A stretch of 64,000 bases of DNA from Aeromonas veronii bv. veronii (GTDB taxonomy: Bacteria; Pseudomonadota; Gammaproteobacteria; Enterobacterales; Aeromonadaceae). The stretch lies in NCBI RefSeq assembly GCF_000820225.1, contig NZ_CDDK01000037.1:62001-126000 (forward strand), written 5' to 3'. This document shows, one piece after another, positions 19,520 through 28,738 of the stretch. Position numbers and translations under genes: made by a program. Every line of letters begins with the position of its first letter. The first letter of the stretch is position 1. The notes beneath the pieces are model-generated. The model was not told the origin of the DNA. It worked only from the letters and a program-made list of their open reading frames with translations, and made no database searches.

Positions 19520-20463
19520 TGACTTGAACTCTTTTTAATTAAAAAACCAACAACATCACCCATTCTAGGATGATTGTTATACTCGCCTTTCTTTAATTCT
19601 ACCTGAGGAATTGTATCAGTTTGATATAAGGTAATGAAAGATGAAAACTGCTCAGGGAAAAACTGATATGAATATCGCCTGTAGTAACAGAATTCATCAT
19701 ACATATGGATGTTTCTTACAAAACCAGTTTCTGGGAACTCCACTTTCAATGTTCCACTATCTGGACCTTGTATAAATAGAATACCACATACAGTAACCTC
19801 AGTAGGAAACTTGACGCTAATAGATTTTCCTTCATCAATCGAGATATATGAAGTTGCAAACTCGCCTCTAGTAAAAGTATTTGCAGACGTATCTGGCAAC
19901 AAGTCAGTCAAATAACATATTGTCTTTTTTGAATAGGTAATAGCTCTTAATGATGTATTTATAAAATGACAAATCTTATTTGAATATAAATCCGCTCCCT
20001 TAGTGTTAGTATGTATCCCGTCCCTTAAATATTCAATCTCGTCTTGTTCATTTTTTATTTCAGTGATGAGGTTTAAAAAAGGATATCCATTTTTTTTAGC
20101 ATGGTATTCAATACTTATGGCTTGGATGTCTTCATTATAATCAATTCCCTTTCTATACATATTAACATAGCAGGGCAATGCTCCTTTAGATAGAGTTGCT
20201 TCGCTAATTTCCTTTAGAAGCTCCTCATATGAGGTCACATTGGTAATGAAGCGATAGCAAGTAGCGATCTCATAAATAACAAAGTCATACTTAGTGGTAA
20301 TAAATTCATCGATTAAGTATGGTATTACCTGAAATGTAGCACCACCAATCGCTTTTACATCTATTGATACGTTTACATTGCTGTTCCTATAGAAGTCACG
20401 AATATTTTTTATATATCCTTCTTTCTCTTCAGTGACACTAAATCCAATGAATAAAATTTTCAT
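19510..20463 (-). CDS. SGNH/GDSL-like hydrolase of the capsule locus
   Basis: The 317-residue protein starts [17 protein letters not shown], with the Ser of SGNH block I in GFSVT instead of GDSxT, then a block-II-like IGGATF, and block V in [10 protein letters not shown], giving the Asp-x2-His pair. The block III Asn (GxND) is not obvious; the equivalent stretch reads [11 protein letters not shown]-terminal beta-rich region follows from about residue 205. Such proteins in polysaccharide clusters may remove or transfer O-acetyl groups on the repeat unit; here this is inference. The ATG at 20463 was chosen over one 16 codons upstream because GGAA precedes it. The gene overlaps ugd by 10 bp. Confidence 0.65.
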   Translation of the reverse strand: MKILFIGFSVTEEKEGYIKNIRDFYRNSNVNVSIDVKAIGGATFQVIPYLIDEFITTKYDFVIYEIATCYRFITNVTSYEELLKEISEATLSKGALPCYVNMYRKGIDYNEDIQAISIEYHAKKNGYPFLNLITEIKNEQDEIEYLRDGIHTNTKGADLYSNKICHFINTSLRAITYSKKTICYLTDLLPDTSANTFTRGEFATSYISIDEGKSISVKFPTEVTVCGILFIQGPDSGTLKVEFPETGFVRNIHMYDEFCYYRRYSYQFFPEQFSSFITLYQTDTIPQVELKKGEYNNHPRMGDVVGFLIKKSSSQCL

Positions 20464-20517
20464 CTGTAAGTTCCATGATGAAGTAAAAAACGCTTTGGTA
20501 CACAAGACCATTTATTA

Positions 20518-23466
20518 TTAGTGGGCGAAAGAAGACACTAATTCAAGATAATCTAATGATGTACATTTCTTGTCGGAAGGCTTCATGGAAAAATTATGAT
20601 CATTTCTACTGACTAGTGTGTTTAACTTTTCAACAAAATCATCTGAGCTTACTGCTTGTGTTAATCCATCTTGATTAAAATCAACACCAGGCATTGTTGT
20701 AGCTAAAGATGGAATTCCAAGCGCGGAATACATATTTACTTTCATAGGGTTCATAAAACCAGAATGCTCATCATGAATATGTGGCATTATTGCAAGATCA
20801 CACCCCTCCATAAACTCAAGCAGATCCCGTTCTCGCATGGGTCCATGATAAATGATGGCCGGATCATCCAATACCAGACTCATTTTATCCAGTGCGCGCT
20901 GACAATTACCGATTAGATGTACTCTGATCGACCTGTCTATTTCTTTTGGAATACGAGATACCGTATCCCAGTCAAATCGATCATTCATATTACCAGAGTA
21001 AACAATATCAATAATCTCTTTTTCTTTATCAATCTTTCTAGATTTTGGCTGATAATCTAAAGGCAGGGAGTACCAATTAGGGATGACTCTCGCATTAAGG
21101 TTCTCGAGAAAACCCATTTTTTCAAAAAATGATTTATTCTCTTCGGAATTGAAAATCACACAACGACTGACGTCCATTAAATATTTGTATTGTTGTAACA
21201 ACTCCAATGGTTGCTTTTTCTCCCAACCGAGCTGATTATCCACGACATCACAGATAATGGGATAACCCGAAAATACCTTGGTCACGGTTTTCCAATCAGG
21301 AACAGCGGGGAACAAAATAACTTTACTATTATCTGGGTAAATTTTTTGTTCTATCAGGTACTGCTTTAATGCTTGTTCAGTACTTTGAGTGTGATCTAAA
21401 CTGATGGTTTTGTAGAAAATACCATTATAATTATAGCCATCTCGTTTCTTTTTATAATCTTCCACAATAAATCTAAAGTCAGCGTCTACTCGCGCCGACT
21501 CTTTTTCATAACGTTTAAACTGTTCCTGTGCCATGATCTCCAGGCAGGTAACTTTCATTCCATTCGCGGCGAGCAATCTGGCTATATGGTCCACTCTACG
21601 CCCATAAAGACCAGTATCATGCTGCTTCCAAACAAGCACTACATTATTATTATATGCAGGTAATTGTTTTGCTGACTTGACTCCAAACAACTGTTCACCA
21701 GATGGTGAATCGTTCATTGCCGCATCTGCAAGCTTGTTAAATTGCTCATAATTCCACTGTAGGGAAAACTGTTTATCTAACGAAATGCTAGATTTGTCTG
21801 TAATTGCACCAATCAAAACTCGTTCAAAATTAAGACTGTTAAATAGATATACGCCAGGCACTGAATCCAGATCAGCAACGGATAGACCTTCAGGGACTAA
21901 TACAGGGCGTTCATTTGATAATCCATCACCAATTTTTGAGGATATCTGATAGCGAATAATCTCTTTATTGGCAGCATCATCAGGGAAACCCGTGATAATC
22001 ACATCAAGATTTTGTAAATGGTATGACAACCGGCTTGAGTCAATCTCATTATGGACTTCACAACCTAGCGAGATCAATTCACTTCTGATAGACATTGGAT
22101 CATAAATACCACCTACAACGAACTTGATATTATAGCCTTTACGATCATTCAGCGATTTTATCGCTTTTGCGGCTTCAACAACACCTTTATGAGGTCGTAC
22201 GGTTCCAATAAATCCAACTCTAACCTCTTGTGTAAGATCACAGACCCTCACTCGTTTAACTGGTTGTTTCGCTCTGGCATGACGAACAAGTTGCCCACCA
22301 AAATCATCTTGCAATGTTTTACTAGCAACACTGCGGATTGGCAACCGGTCTATATAGCGCTGTGCCATTTTAGCTGAAAGCAAGCCATACGGTTTTTCTT
22401 TAGCCGCTTTTGAGGATGACATTTCCAGCTCGTTATCATCAAGGTCCATAATATAACGAGTGTTCGGATGACTAATATACTCAGCCAAAACAAATGCAGG
22501 ATAGCGAGGTTTACAAATCCATACCAAATCAAAATTAAGATCAAGTTCTTTGAATAGGGATTTATAAAGTTCTCTGTCCTTCCATGGCAACATCAACACT
22601 TTGCAATCTGAATTAAGCAGTGGCTGCCAAACTGGTTGTTCAGAAAAACCGATATTAAAAGATATAATCAGTGTTGGCCTTTTCCCTTTCAGAATATTGT
22701 AGAGCACTTGTGCCCGACCAATCGGATTGTGTGTCCCTTCCCAAACAACTATACCAACTGAATCTTTTTGCTTGGCAATTTTTACTGCTTCGAACACAGC
22801 AGAGATAGAATCAGGAACGAGTACGCCACCTCGAATAAGCTTAGTATCAATATGATCAATACCTTTCATTGAGATACTGTGTAGTTCAAACTTTATATTG
22901 CCATGACCACATTGTGGAACTTTGGCGACAAATCCAGCATTAACAAATCCATGCTGTTGCTCAACATCAGATCTTTGGATTCCGGTAAGTTCAATTAAGC
23001 AAGGTTTTCCATTGGCTGTAAGGTATGGAAAAACATCCTGCTCAGATGAGCCCAACCAACCATGAACCGTATTGGCAACAAAACGATCAATATTACCTAA
23101 TGAACCTTTTTTCTTAGAATTAACTGGGTTGTCATTATTTAGCAATATTTTTTTATTATGAATCTCAACTTTCTTGCCACGCTGAACCGCAACCATTTTA
23201 ACAGATATTTCGGGAAGTGCAGCAATCTCTTTTGGCATTTCAACTGAGAATCCATAACGGCCAGTACCAATATTGGCTCGTTCTAAATCATCTCTATATA
23301 AGTTTGGAACTAATGAGCAATAATAGTCACCATTAATATATAAAAGCACTTCCAATGCTTTATTATTTTTAGTACATGCCCAACCTGTGATAGTGCCATT
23401 ACTTATATCATCAATAAAGCCTTTGAAGTTTTTATTTTTTGAAAAGATGCTGCTAATAATACTCAT
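20518..23466 (-). CDS. Large multi-domain glycosyltransferase: two N-terminal GW modules plus two GT-B domains
   Basis: This 982-residue protein is the largest of the island. Residues about 15-75 (GTITGWACTKNN then YRDDLERANIGTGRYGF) and about 130-195 (NTVHGWLGSSEQ then QRSDVEQQHGFVNAGF) form two related beta-rich modules. A first GT-B region (about 235-590) has VGFIGTVRPHKGVVEAA. A second (about 635-960) has KQHDTGLYGRR, VIFNSEENKSFFEKMGF, DIVYSGNMNDRFDW and a donor site near HSGFMNPMKVNMYSALGIPS. Two active transferase domains may add two sugars in sequence; linkages and donors are unknown. The gene is AT-rich and lies between kpsE and the SGNH hydrolase gene. Confidence 0.75.
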   Translation of the reverse strand: MSIISSIFSKNKNFKGFIDDISNGTITGWACTKNNKALEVLLYINGDYYCSLVPNLYRDDLERANIGTGRYGFSVEMPKEIAALPEISVKMVAVQRGKKVEIHNKKILLNNDNPVNSKKKGSLGNIDRFVANTVHGWLGSSEQDVFPYLTANGKPCLIELTGIQRSDVEQQHGFVNAGFVAKVPQCGHGNIKFELHSISMKGIDHIDTKLIRGGVLVPDSISAVFEAVKIAKQKDSVGIVVWEGTHNPIGRAQVLYNILKGKRPTLIISFNIGFSEQPVWQPLLNSDCKVLMLPWKDRELYKSLFKELDLNFDLVWICKPRYPAFVLAEYISHPNTRYIMDLDDNELEMSSSKAAKEKPYGLLSAKMAQRYIDRLPIRSVASKTLQDDFGGQLVRHARAKQPVKRVRVCDLTQEVRVGFIGTVRPHKGVVEAAKAIKSLNDRKGYNIKFVVGGIYDPMSIRSELISLGCEVHNEIDSSRLSYHLQNLDVIITGFPDDAANKEIIRYQISSKIGDGLSNERPVLVPEGLSVADLDSVPGVYLFNSLNFERVLIGAITDKSSISLDKQFSLQWNYEQFNKLADAAMNDSPSGEQLFGVKSAKQLPAYNNNVVLVWKQHDTGLYGRRVDHIARLLAANGMKVTCLEIMAQEQFKRYEKESARVDADFRFIVEDYKKKRDGYNYNGIFYKTISLDHTQSTEQALKQYLIEQKIYPDNSKVILFPAVPDWKTVTKVFSGYPIICDVVDNQLGWEKKQPLELLQQYKYLMDVSRCVIFNSEENKSFFEKMGFLENLNARVIPNWYSLPLDYQPKSRKIDKEKEIIDIVYSGNMNDRFDWDTVSRIPKEIDRSIRVHLIGNCQRALDKMSLVLDDPAIIYHGPMRERDLLEFMEGCDLAIMPHIHDEHSGFMNPMKVNMYSALGIPSLATTMPGVDFNQDGLTQAVSSDDFVEKLNTLVSRNDHNFSMKPSDKKCTSLDYLELVSSFAH

Positions 23467-23589
23467 ATATTTATATCCCGGCCTCGGTAAACAAAAAGTT
23501 AATTATGGTATAATTATTTGTTTTTAACAAAAATATACTCCCCTACCCTTTGTAAAATTAAATGGATACGAAGTTTATATTTAAAAATA

Positions 23590-24792
23590 TCAATCTTGAT
23601 GTTCACGTAAAGTCGCCAGTGCCATCACGATCAATCCATAGAAGAGACAAAGCAGTACGCCCACGGTAGCAAGGTTATAGAGGCGACGCGGATATTCGGC
23701 GTCTTCCGCCAGAGTAGGCTGAGTAATCACCAACAGATGCTTCAATTTGCGATACGCTTCAACCCTGGCCTGCTCCAGGCTGATAAGACCGGTTTTGTAG
23801 AGGTCTGCCGCCAAGCTTGCCTGGGTTTGCACATCCAGATAGCCAGCGGTGATTTCATTCATGGCGTCCTTGTCCTGGCCGGTCAGCTTGGCACGTTCCT
23901 GCTCAAGTTGCCTGGTCAAGGCATCAACCCGGCTCTGGACCGAGATAACGGTGGGAGCGGAATCCTTCATATAGCTGCGCAGTTGTTTCAGTTCCGCCTG
24001 TTGGCGCACCAGTTCGCCTTCAATCTGGCTGACCACTCCTAATCGTGCGCTACTGGTCGACTCTGGGCTGATAAGTTGATGGCTGTTTTGAAAAGCCAGC
24101 ACCTTGGCTTTTTCGTCTTGCAGCCGTTGATAAGCCCGATCGACTTCCTTTTCGACAAAAGCCAGCTGATCAAACGCAACCTGGTGGCCCAGCTTGTTGA
24201 TAAAACGTTCCGACTCTTTAAGCATTAATCCCACAACCTGCTGACCGTATTGGGGATCAAATGTCTGTAACTCAACGGTAAGCACACCAGAAAGTTCATC
24301 AAGATGTAGCGTCAAATGTTTGCGGTAATACTCGATAAAATCTTCTCGACTGACATTATCAGATAAGCGTGAAAAATAATCTGCCGAACTACTTTGATAG
24401 TGTGATTTGAGGGACAGCTCTTTATCCAGCTTGGCTAGCATATCCCATGATTTTAAATAGTCTTGAATTAACAGCACATCTTGATGATTGCTACCTCCAA
24501 TACCCAGCATGGACAAAGCATCGGGTAACATCTTGATTTGATCAGCTTGCTTGATGATCAACTCGGCACGACTGACATAGCGATCAGATGCCATAAAACC
24601 GAAGTAAACTGTCGCGATTGAAAAACAGAGTACCACCCACAAAAAACTACCTAATTTGAGACTTGTTTGCCAAGAGCGATGCGCAATTTGATAACCACTA
24701 GAATCGATAAAAAAACGTTTTGGCTCATTGCTGAGCTTTCTTAGTTTTCGCACAAAACGAGATGGTTTTTCTGATCTGATAGGTTGAGTCAT
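23590..24792 (-). CDS. kpsE: Capsule export inner-membrane protein KpsE (PCP family)
   Basis: KpsE/BexC/CtrB-type proteins couple the ABC transporter to the outer-membrane exporter. The 400-residue protein has the expected layout: a cytoplasmic N-terminus, one membrane helix at about 48-67 followed by ASDRYVSRAELIIKQ, a long periplasmic region with predicted coiled coil (EKEVDRAYQRLQDEKAK, VRQQAELKQLRSYM), and a C-terminal helix at about 371-392. Its ATG is 15 bp after the kpsT stop. An AT-rich 123-bp gap follows before the glycosyltransferase gene. Confidence 0.92.
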   Translation of the reverse strand: MTQPIRSEKPSRFVRKLRKLSNEPKRFFIDSSGYQIAHRSWQTSLKLGSFLWVVLCFSIATVYFGFMASDRYVSRAELIIKQADQIKMLPDALSMLGIGGSNHQDVLLIQDYLKSWDMLAKLDKELSLKSHYQSSSADYFSRLSDNVSREDFIEYYRKHLTLHLDELSGVLTVELQTFDPQYGQQVVGLMLKESERFINKLGHQVAFDQLAFVEKEVDRAYQRLQDEKAKVLAFQNSHQLISPESTSSARLGVVSQIEGELVRQQAELKQLRSYMKDSAPTVISVQSRVDALTRQLEQERAKLTGQDKDAMNEITAGYLDVQTQASLAADLYKTGLISLEQARVEAYRKLKHLLVITQPTLAEDAEYPRRLYNLATVGVLLCLFYGLIVMALATLREHQD

Positions 24793-24807
24793 TCTTTATT
24801 ATACCTA

Positions 24808-25458
24808 TTAAAGATTCTGATAAATTCGAATAGCATCCTCGATATCATCAAATATCTCCAGTCTACTATTACGGAGTAAAATCCCCATATCGCATTGCTG
24901 ACGCAAATTCTTCATATCGTGCGACACCATGATCAAACTAGCTGTCTGACGTTTCTGATCAAATGTCTCTATACATTTTTTCTTGAACCTAGCATCACCA
25001 ACTGACATGATTTCATCCGTCAGATAAACATCAAAATCAAAGGCCATACTAACAGCAAAAGAAAACTTTGATCTCATACCACTCGAGTATGATTTTATTG
25101 GCAGTTCGAAATGCTGGCCTATTTCAGAAAACTCCTTCACCCATTCTTCAACTTCTTGAGTATCTCGGACGCCATGAATACGGCATACGAATCGCGTATT
25201 TTCTCGCCCTGTCATACTACCTTGAAATCCACCACCAAGAGCTAGTGGCCAGGATACACGACATTGACGAATCACTTTACCTTGATTAGGCATGTCCATG
25301 CCACCAAGTAAACGTAATAATGTTGACTTTCCTGCCCCATTAATACCTAAAATGCCAATGTTGCGATTCCTTGGTAATTCAGCACTAACTTCTCGCAAAA
25401 CATAATTTCGGCCGAACTTCGTCGGATAGTATTTTGAAACATTATCCAGAATGATCAT
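24808..25458 (-). CDS. kpsT: Capsule polysaccharide ABC exporter ATP-binding protein KpsT
   Basis: KpsT energises export of the finished, lipid-anchored capsule chain across the inner membrane with KpsM. The 216-residue protein has Walker A GINGAGKST at residues 38-46, a signature variant YSSGMRSKF, Walker B DVYLTDE, and the H-loop in MVSHDMKN, all typical of the BexA/CtrD/KpsT group. It lies 11 bp after kpsM and 15 bp before kpsE. Confidence 0.95.
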   Translation of the reverse strand: MIILDNVSKYYPTKFGRNYVLREVSAELPRNRNIGILGINGAGKSTLLRLLGGMDMPNQGKVIRQCRVSWPLALGGGFQGSMTGRENTRFVCRIHGVRDTQEVEEWVKEFSEIGQHFELPIKSYSSGMRSKFSFAVSMAFDFDVYLTDEIMSVGDARFKKKCIETFDQKRQTASLIMVSHDMKNLRQQCDMGILLRNSRLEIFDDIEDAIRIYQNL

Positions 25459-25469
25459 ACACTCTCATT

Positions 25470-26270
25470 TTAACTAGCAATCAAGCGACGGTGGCTCAGC
25501 CGATAACAACTCATAGCAAATGTCAGTAGTAGTAATGTCACACCTGATAAATATTCCCAACTTACGTTTGGGCTACTATAACCTGCTATCCATCCACTTC
25601 GGATTAGTTCTAGGGCATGAACCAATGGATTCCACAAAAACAAATGCTGATACTGTGCAGGGATACTAATCAATGGGTACATCACACAAGAGATAAACAT
25701 TAATGGCATCATCAATAGATCTAGGAATTTATTTGCCTCTTGAAATAGATTGCAAATAACACTAAACAAAATACCAAGGGAAAAGGAGAAGGTCATTAGC
25801 AAGAAATAGATAAGAATAACAAGCAGAGGATCATTTGGAATTGCATCAAAACCAAACCACAGTAATCCCAATACCAAAATGATACCAACCACCACACCCA
25901 CTATCACCTCAAGCACGAAGCGGGCAATAAACGTCGCAAAAGGAGTTACTTGACGATAACAGAATAGTCCCATATTAGAACTGACCGCAGACTGCAACTT
26001 GCTCACCACATTCTTGAAAAATAGAAAAGGCAAGTAGCCGGCGGTGATAAAAAGAGGAGCGGGCGCACCACCAAAGCCTCCGTGACCTCGAAGACCAAAA
26101 ATCAGGCTGAAGGCGGCGAGCATCAAAAGCGGATCAAGCAGAGCCCAGGCATAACCCAGTCGGTAACTACCAAAACGGGTTTTAAGCTCACGAATAAGCA
26201 GGCCAAAGACAACATCTCTCAACACCTGCAGGGATGTGCGCGGCGTTTGATTAAGTATCGGTTTATTCAT
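25470..26270 (-). CDS. kpsM: Capsule polysaccharide ABC exporter permease KpsM
   Basis: KpsM is the membrane-spanning half of the group 2 capsule ABC transporter (ABC-2 type). The 266-residue protein has an amphipathic N-terminus with RELKTRFGSYRLGYAWALLDP, six hydrophobic segments, and the conserved region FISCVMYPLISIPAQYQ. Length and pattern match KpsM/BexB/CtrC. A 65-bp gap with a strong hairpin separates it from kpsD upstream. Confidence 0.94.
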   Translation of the reverse strand: MNKPILNQTPRTSLQVLRDVVFGLLIRELKTRFGSYRLGYAWALLDPLLMLAAFSLIFGLRGHGGFGGAPAPLFITAGYLPFLFFKNVVSKLQSAVSSNMGLFCYRQVTPFATFIARFVLEVIVGVVVGIILVLGLLWFGFDAIPNDPLLVILIYFLLMTFSFSLGILFSVICNLFQEANKFLDLLMMPLMFISCVMYPLISIPAQYQHLFLWNPLVHALELIRSGWIAGYSSPNVSWEYLSGVTLLLLTFAMSCYRLSHRRLIAS

Positions 26271-26287
26271 TATTTCGCTTTACCCAT

Positions 26288-26315
26288 AGCAGACTCGCCA
26301 ATTGGCGAGTCTGCT
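26288..26315. repeat. 28-bp perfect palindrome between kpsD and kpsM
   Basis: The arms AGCAGACTCGCCAA and TTGGCGAGTCTGCT form one continuous palindrome. The run of T follows on the + strand, so it would terminate antisense transcripts, whereas in the kps direction the hairpin has no downstream U run. In the capsule mRNA it is therefore more likely a stabilising or processing hairpin marking the kpsD/kpsM boundary. Confidence 0.75.
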
Positions 26316-26335
26316 TTTTTACAGCAAGAAGCGGC

Positions 26336-28087
26336 TTACTTGATTGCTACGTTAGCAGCCACGGCGATCTGATAGATGATTTGAGTAATATCTTTGACCG
26401 ATTGCATGGTTTTGTTATCGACCTTGGGCAGCACCAGGATCTGATCTCCCGGCTGAACACTCCCCTGACCTTTAAACTCAACCAACCCGTTGGCATGAAC
26501 CACAGCGATCCGCTTGTCATTGGCTCGTTCAGTGAATCCACCGGCCCATGCCACATAGTCATCAAGGTTGGCTTTCTCGTTGTAGACCACGGCCTGTGGC
26601 ATCAAGACTTCCCCTCCGACCTGAATCAAATCAGTTCTGTTAGGTATGACAATTTGGTCACCCTGTTCCAACTGAATGTTCGCGATAATCCCTTTATCTG
26701 CGACCACTACTTTGCCAAGAGGCTGGATTTTTCTTGCTTTCTCAACGAAGCGCATCACCAGTTCAGCCTCTTTGGCACGAATCGTGGCTTCCCCATCCGA
26801 ACTTGCAGGAGCGGTGAACACACTGCGTTCCAGTCGATTGAGCGACTCATCCAACATCTCTTTTTGCCGCGCCGCTACACTCTTGCGCATCAGATAGATA
26901 GATTGGTAATCGGCAAGCTGAGGATCAATAGGGATGTGGTTGAGCAGGTCGTGCAACTTGGTCTGCTTGCGCACGGTAAAGTAAGAGGGACCCATATAGC
27001 TGCCCGAGACCTGCACATCATATACCTGTGCATGCATGTCATCGTTAAACAGCACTTTGTCACCATCTTTGAGCTGGATATTGGCAAAGTCTTTATATGG
27101 CAGATAGACAGAGAAGGGGCCATTGGCACGATCGCCAATCACACCAACGTGACTTACTTTGGCCAACGGCAGCGCATAGTTGATGAGTTCCGCCCCCAGG
27201 GTGTTGCGCTGGGTCAATTCAAATCGGAATGGATTACGGACCTTGCCCGCCACATTGATCATCGGACCTTGCGGTTCAACCAAAATCACGTCCTGATCCT
27301 TGAAGGAGAGAATGGGCATTTTGCCCTGGCGCATAAATTCATAGAGGTCGACCTGCTGGATCACCCGATTCTGACGCAGCACCTTGATCTGGCGGTAGCT
27401 GCCCCGCTCGGAGTCAATCCCGCCAGCTCGTTTGAGGAAATAGAGCACGCTGTCTGACGATTGACCGGCATATTGACCAGGACGGATGACTGGGCCGGTG
27501 ACATAAACACTAACAGGGGTCGTGGTAAGCAAATTGACGTAAACATTGACATTGTTGGTGAATACATCACCAATGCGGCTGGTTACCAGCCCGTTAACCT
27601 GACTGGCTGGCACATTCTTGACATTGATGGGGCCCACATCAGGGATGAAGATATTACCCTGATTATCCACCGTCACCACATTGGAAAAATTAACTGCTCC
27701 CCAAATCCAGATATTGAGTTTGTCGCCAGCGGCAATCAGGTAATTGTCATTCAAGCCATCACTGCGCTCGGTTTCATAACCACCGGCAAACAGGTTGGCA
27801 CCGTAAGGAGGAGGCAATCCAGATTCTGCTTGCGGCAACAATTTGCGTACATCAGCTTCCCCTGGCAACAACATTCCTTGCCGGTTCTGTTGGGCAAAGG
27901 TGCCGGTGGTCGAGTCGGTATTGGCTTGGCCACCTGGTGCAGAATGCAACCCTTTGTTGTTTGCCAGTTGATAGCCAAATGTCTGACCATCTGATTGGGC
28001 CAGATTGGGGGCACTGGCAGAGAGTACGGGGAAAGATGCAGTGATCAACCACAACATCAAACTCAAACGGCTACTTTTAATCTTCAA
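26336..28087 (-). CDS. kpsD: Capsule polysaccharide export outer-membrane/periplasmic protein KpsD (OPX family)
   Basis: KpsD forms the periplasmic and outer-membrane part of the capsule exporter. The 583-residue protein begins with a signal peptide (about residues 1-25, ending near VLSASA), then a polysaccharide export domain with AAGDKLNIWIWGAVN and DNQGNIFIPDVGPINV, and several SLBB-like repeats (for instance VYVTGPVIRPGQYAG, VGGEVLMPQAVVYN). Size and plan match E. coli KpsD (about 560 residues). It lies 20 bp after the lipoprotein gene at the promoter end of the operon. Confidence 0.93.
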   Translation of the reverse strand: MKIKSSRLSLMLWLITASFPVLSASAPNLAQSDGQTFGYQLANNKGLHSAPGGQANTDSTTGTFAQQNRQGMLLPGEADVRKLLPQAESGLPPPYGANLFAGGYETERSDGLNDNYLIAAGDKLNIWIWGAVNFSNVVTVDNQGNIFIPDVGPINVKNVPASQVNGLVTSRIGDVFTNNVNVYVNLLTTTPVSVYVTGPVIRPGQYAGQSSDSVLYFLKRAGGIDSERGSYRQIKVLRQNRVIQQVDLYEFMRQGKMPILSFKDQDVILVEPQGPMINVAGKVRNPFRFELTQRNTLGAELINYALPLAKVSHVGVIGDRANGPFSVYLPYKDFANIQLKDGDKVLFNDDMHAQVYDVQVSGSYMGPSYFTVRKQTKLHDLLNHIPIDPQLADYQSIYLMRKSVAARQKEMLDESLNRLERSVFTAPASSDGEATIRAKEAELVMRFVEKARKIQPLGKVVVADKGIIANIQLEQGDQIVIPNRTDLIQVGGEVLMPQAVVYNEKANLDDYVAWAGGFTERANDKRIAVVHANGLVEFKGQGSVQPGDQILVLPKVDNKTMQSVKDITQIIYQIAVAANVAIK

Positions 28088-28107
28088 AACCTAACCCTTT
28101 CGCGTTG

Positions 28108-28479
28108 TTACCTGGCAAACAGATTGCCCAAAGATGCCTGATCCAATTGAGGAACCTGGTACCACTGCTCAGCACTCTTGCAAGCTGCACTGCGTTGCTG
28201 GTGCCCTTGCTGCTGACTGTAAATCAGCTCGACACACTCACGCCCAAGCGCCGAGACATAACGCTTCCCTAGCGTAAATGTGGTGTCGTGATGGGTGAAC
28301 GCCGAGCCCTGAGGCAGCGTATTGAGCGCCTGTTGTACAGCGCTTGGCATAACTGGCTGTGCATTCATATCAACCGGGTTAACCAAGGGACGAGATGCCT
28401 CGACCTGCTTAGGTTGATATGCGCAGCCACCGAGTGAAATGGCGAAGATGGCCGCCAGGAGCGGAGTGACATTGTTCAT
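28108..28479 (-). CDS. Small predicted lipoprotein, first gene of the capsule operon
   Basis: The 123-residue protein has a lipoprotein signal with lipobox LGGC at Cys19, so it should be lipid-anchored in the envelope; the residue after Cys is Ala, which favours outer-membrane sorting. The mature part includes YVSALGRECVELIYS, with a second conserved Cys in RSAACKSAEQWYQVP, which suggests a disulfide. Similar short lipoproteins occur in surface polysaccharide loci, but I cannot assign a function. Its position just before kpsD suggests a role in export or assembly of the exporter. Confidence 0.75.
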   Translation of the reverse strand: MNNVTPLLAAIFAISLGGCAYQPKQVEASRPLVNPVDMNAQPVMPSAVQQALNTLPQGSAFTHHDTTFTLGKRYVSALGRECVELIYSQQQGHQQRSAACKSAEQWYQVPQLDQASLGNLFAR

Positions 28480-28738
28480 GTATCAAGATTTTCCATTAGT
28501 TCGTATCGCGAGATGCGCAATAGTGTTCCGTAAATGCTTGGCGGAAGCGAGCTTTTGAGGAAATGAAACAAGACAGGCAGACGCATTTCGCTCCGTTAGA
28601 CCGAGATGACGCTCTGATTGGCAAGTTGAATTTGCCGCATACGATGCCTGTGTACGGGAGGCTTGGCTTAACTTGCGGCAACGAGCGCGAAGAAAAGCAA
28701 AGAGCAAGCAACGAACCCATGGTTTCCATGAAAATATG

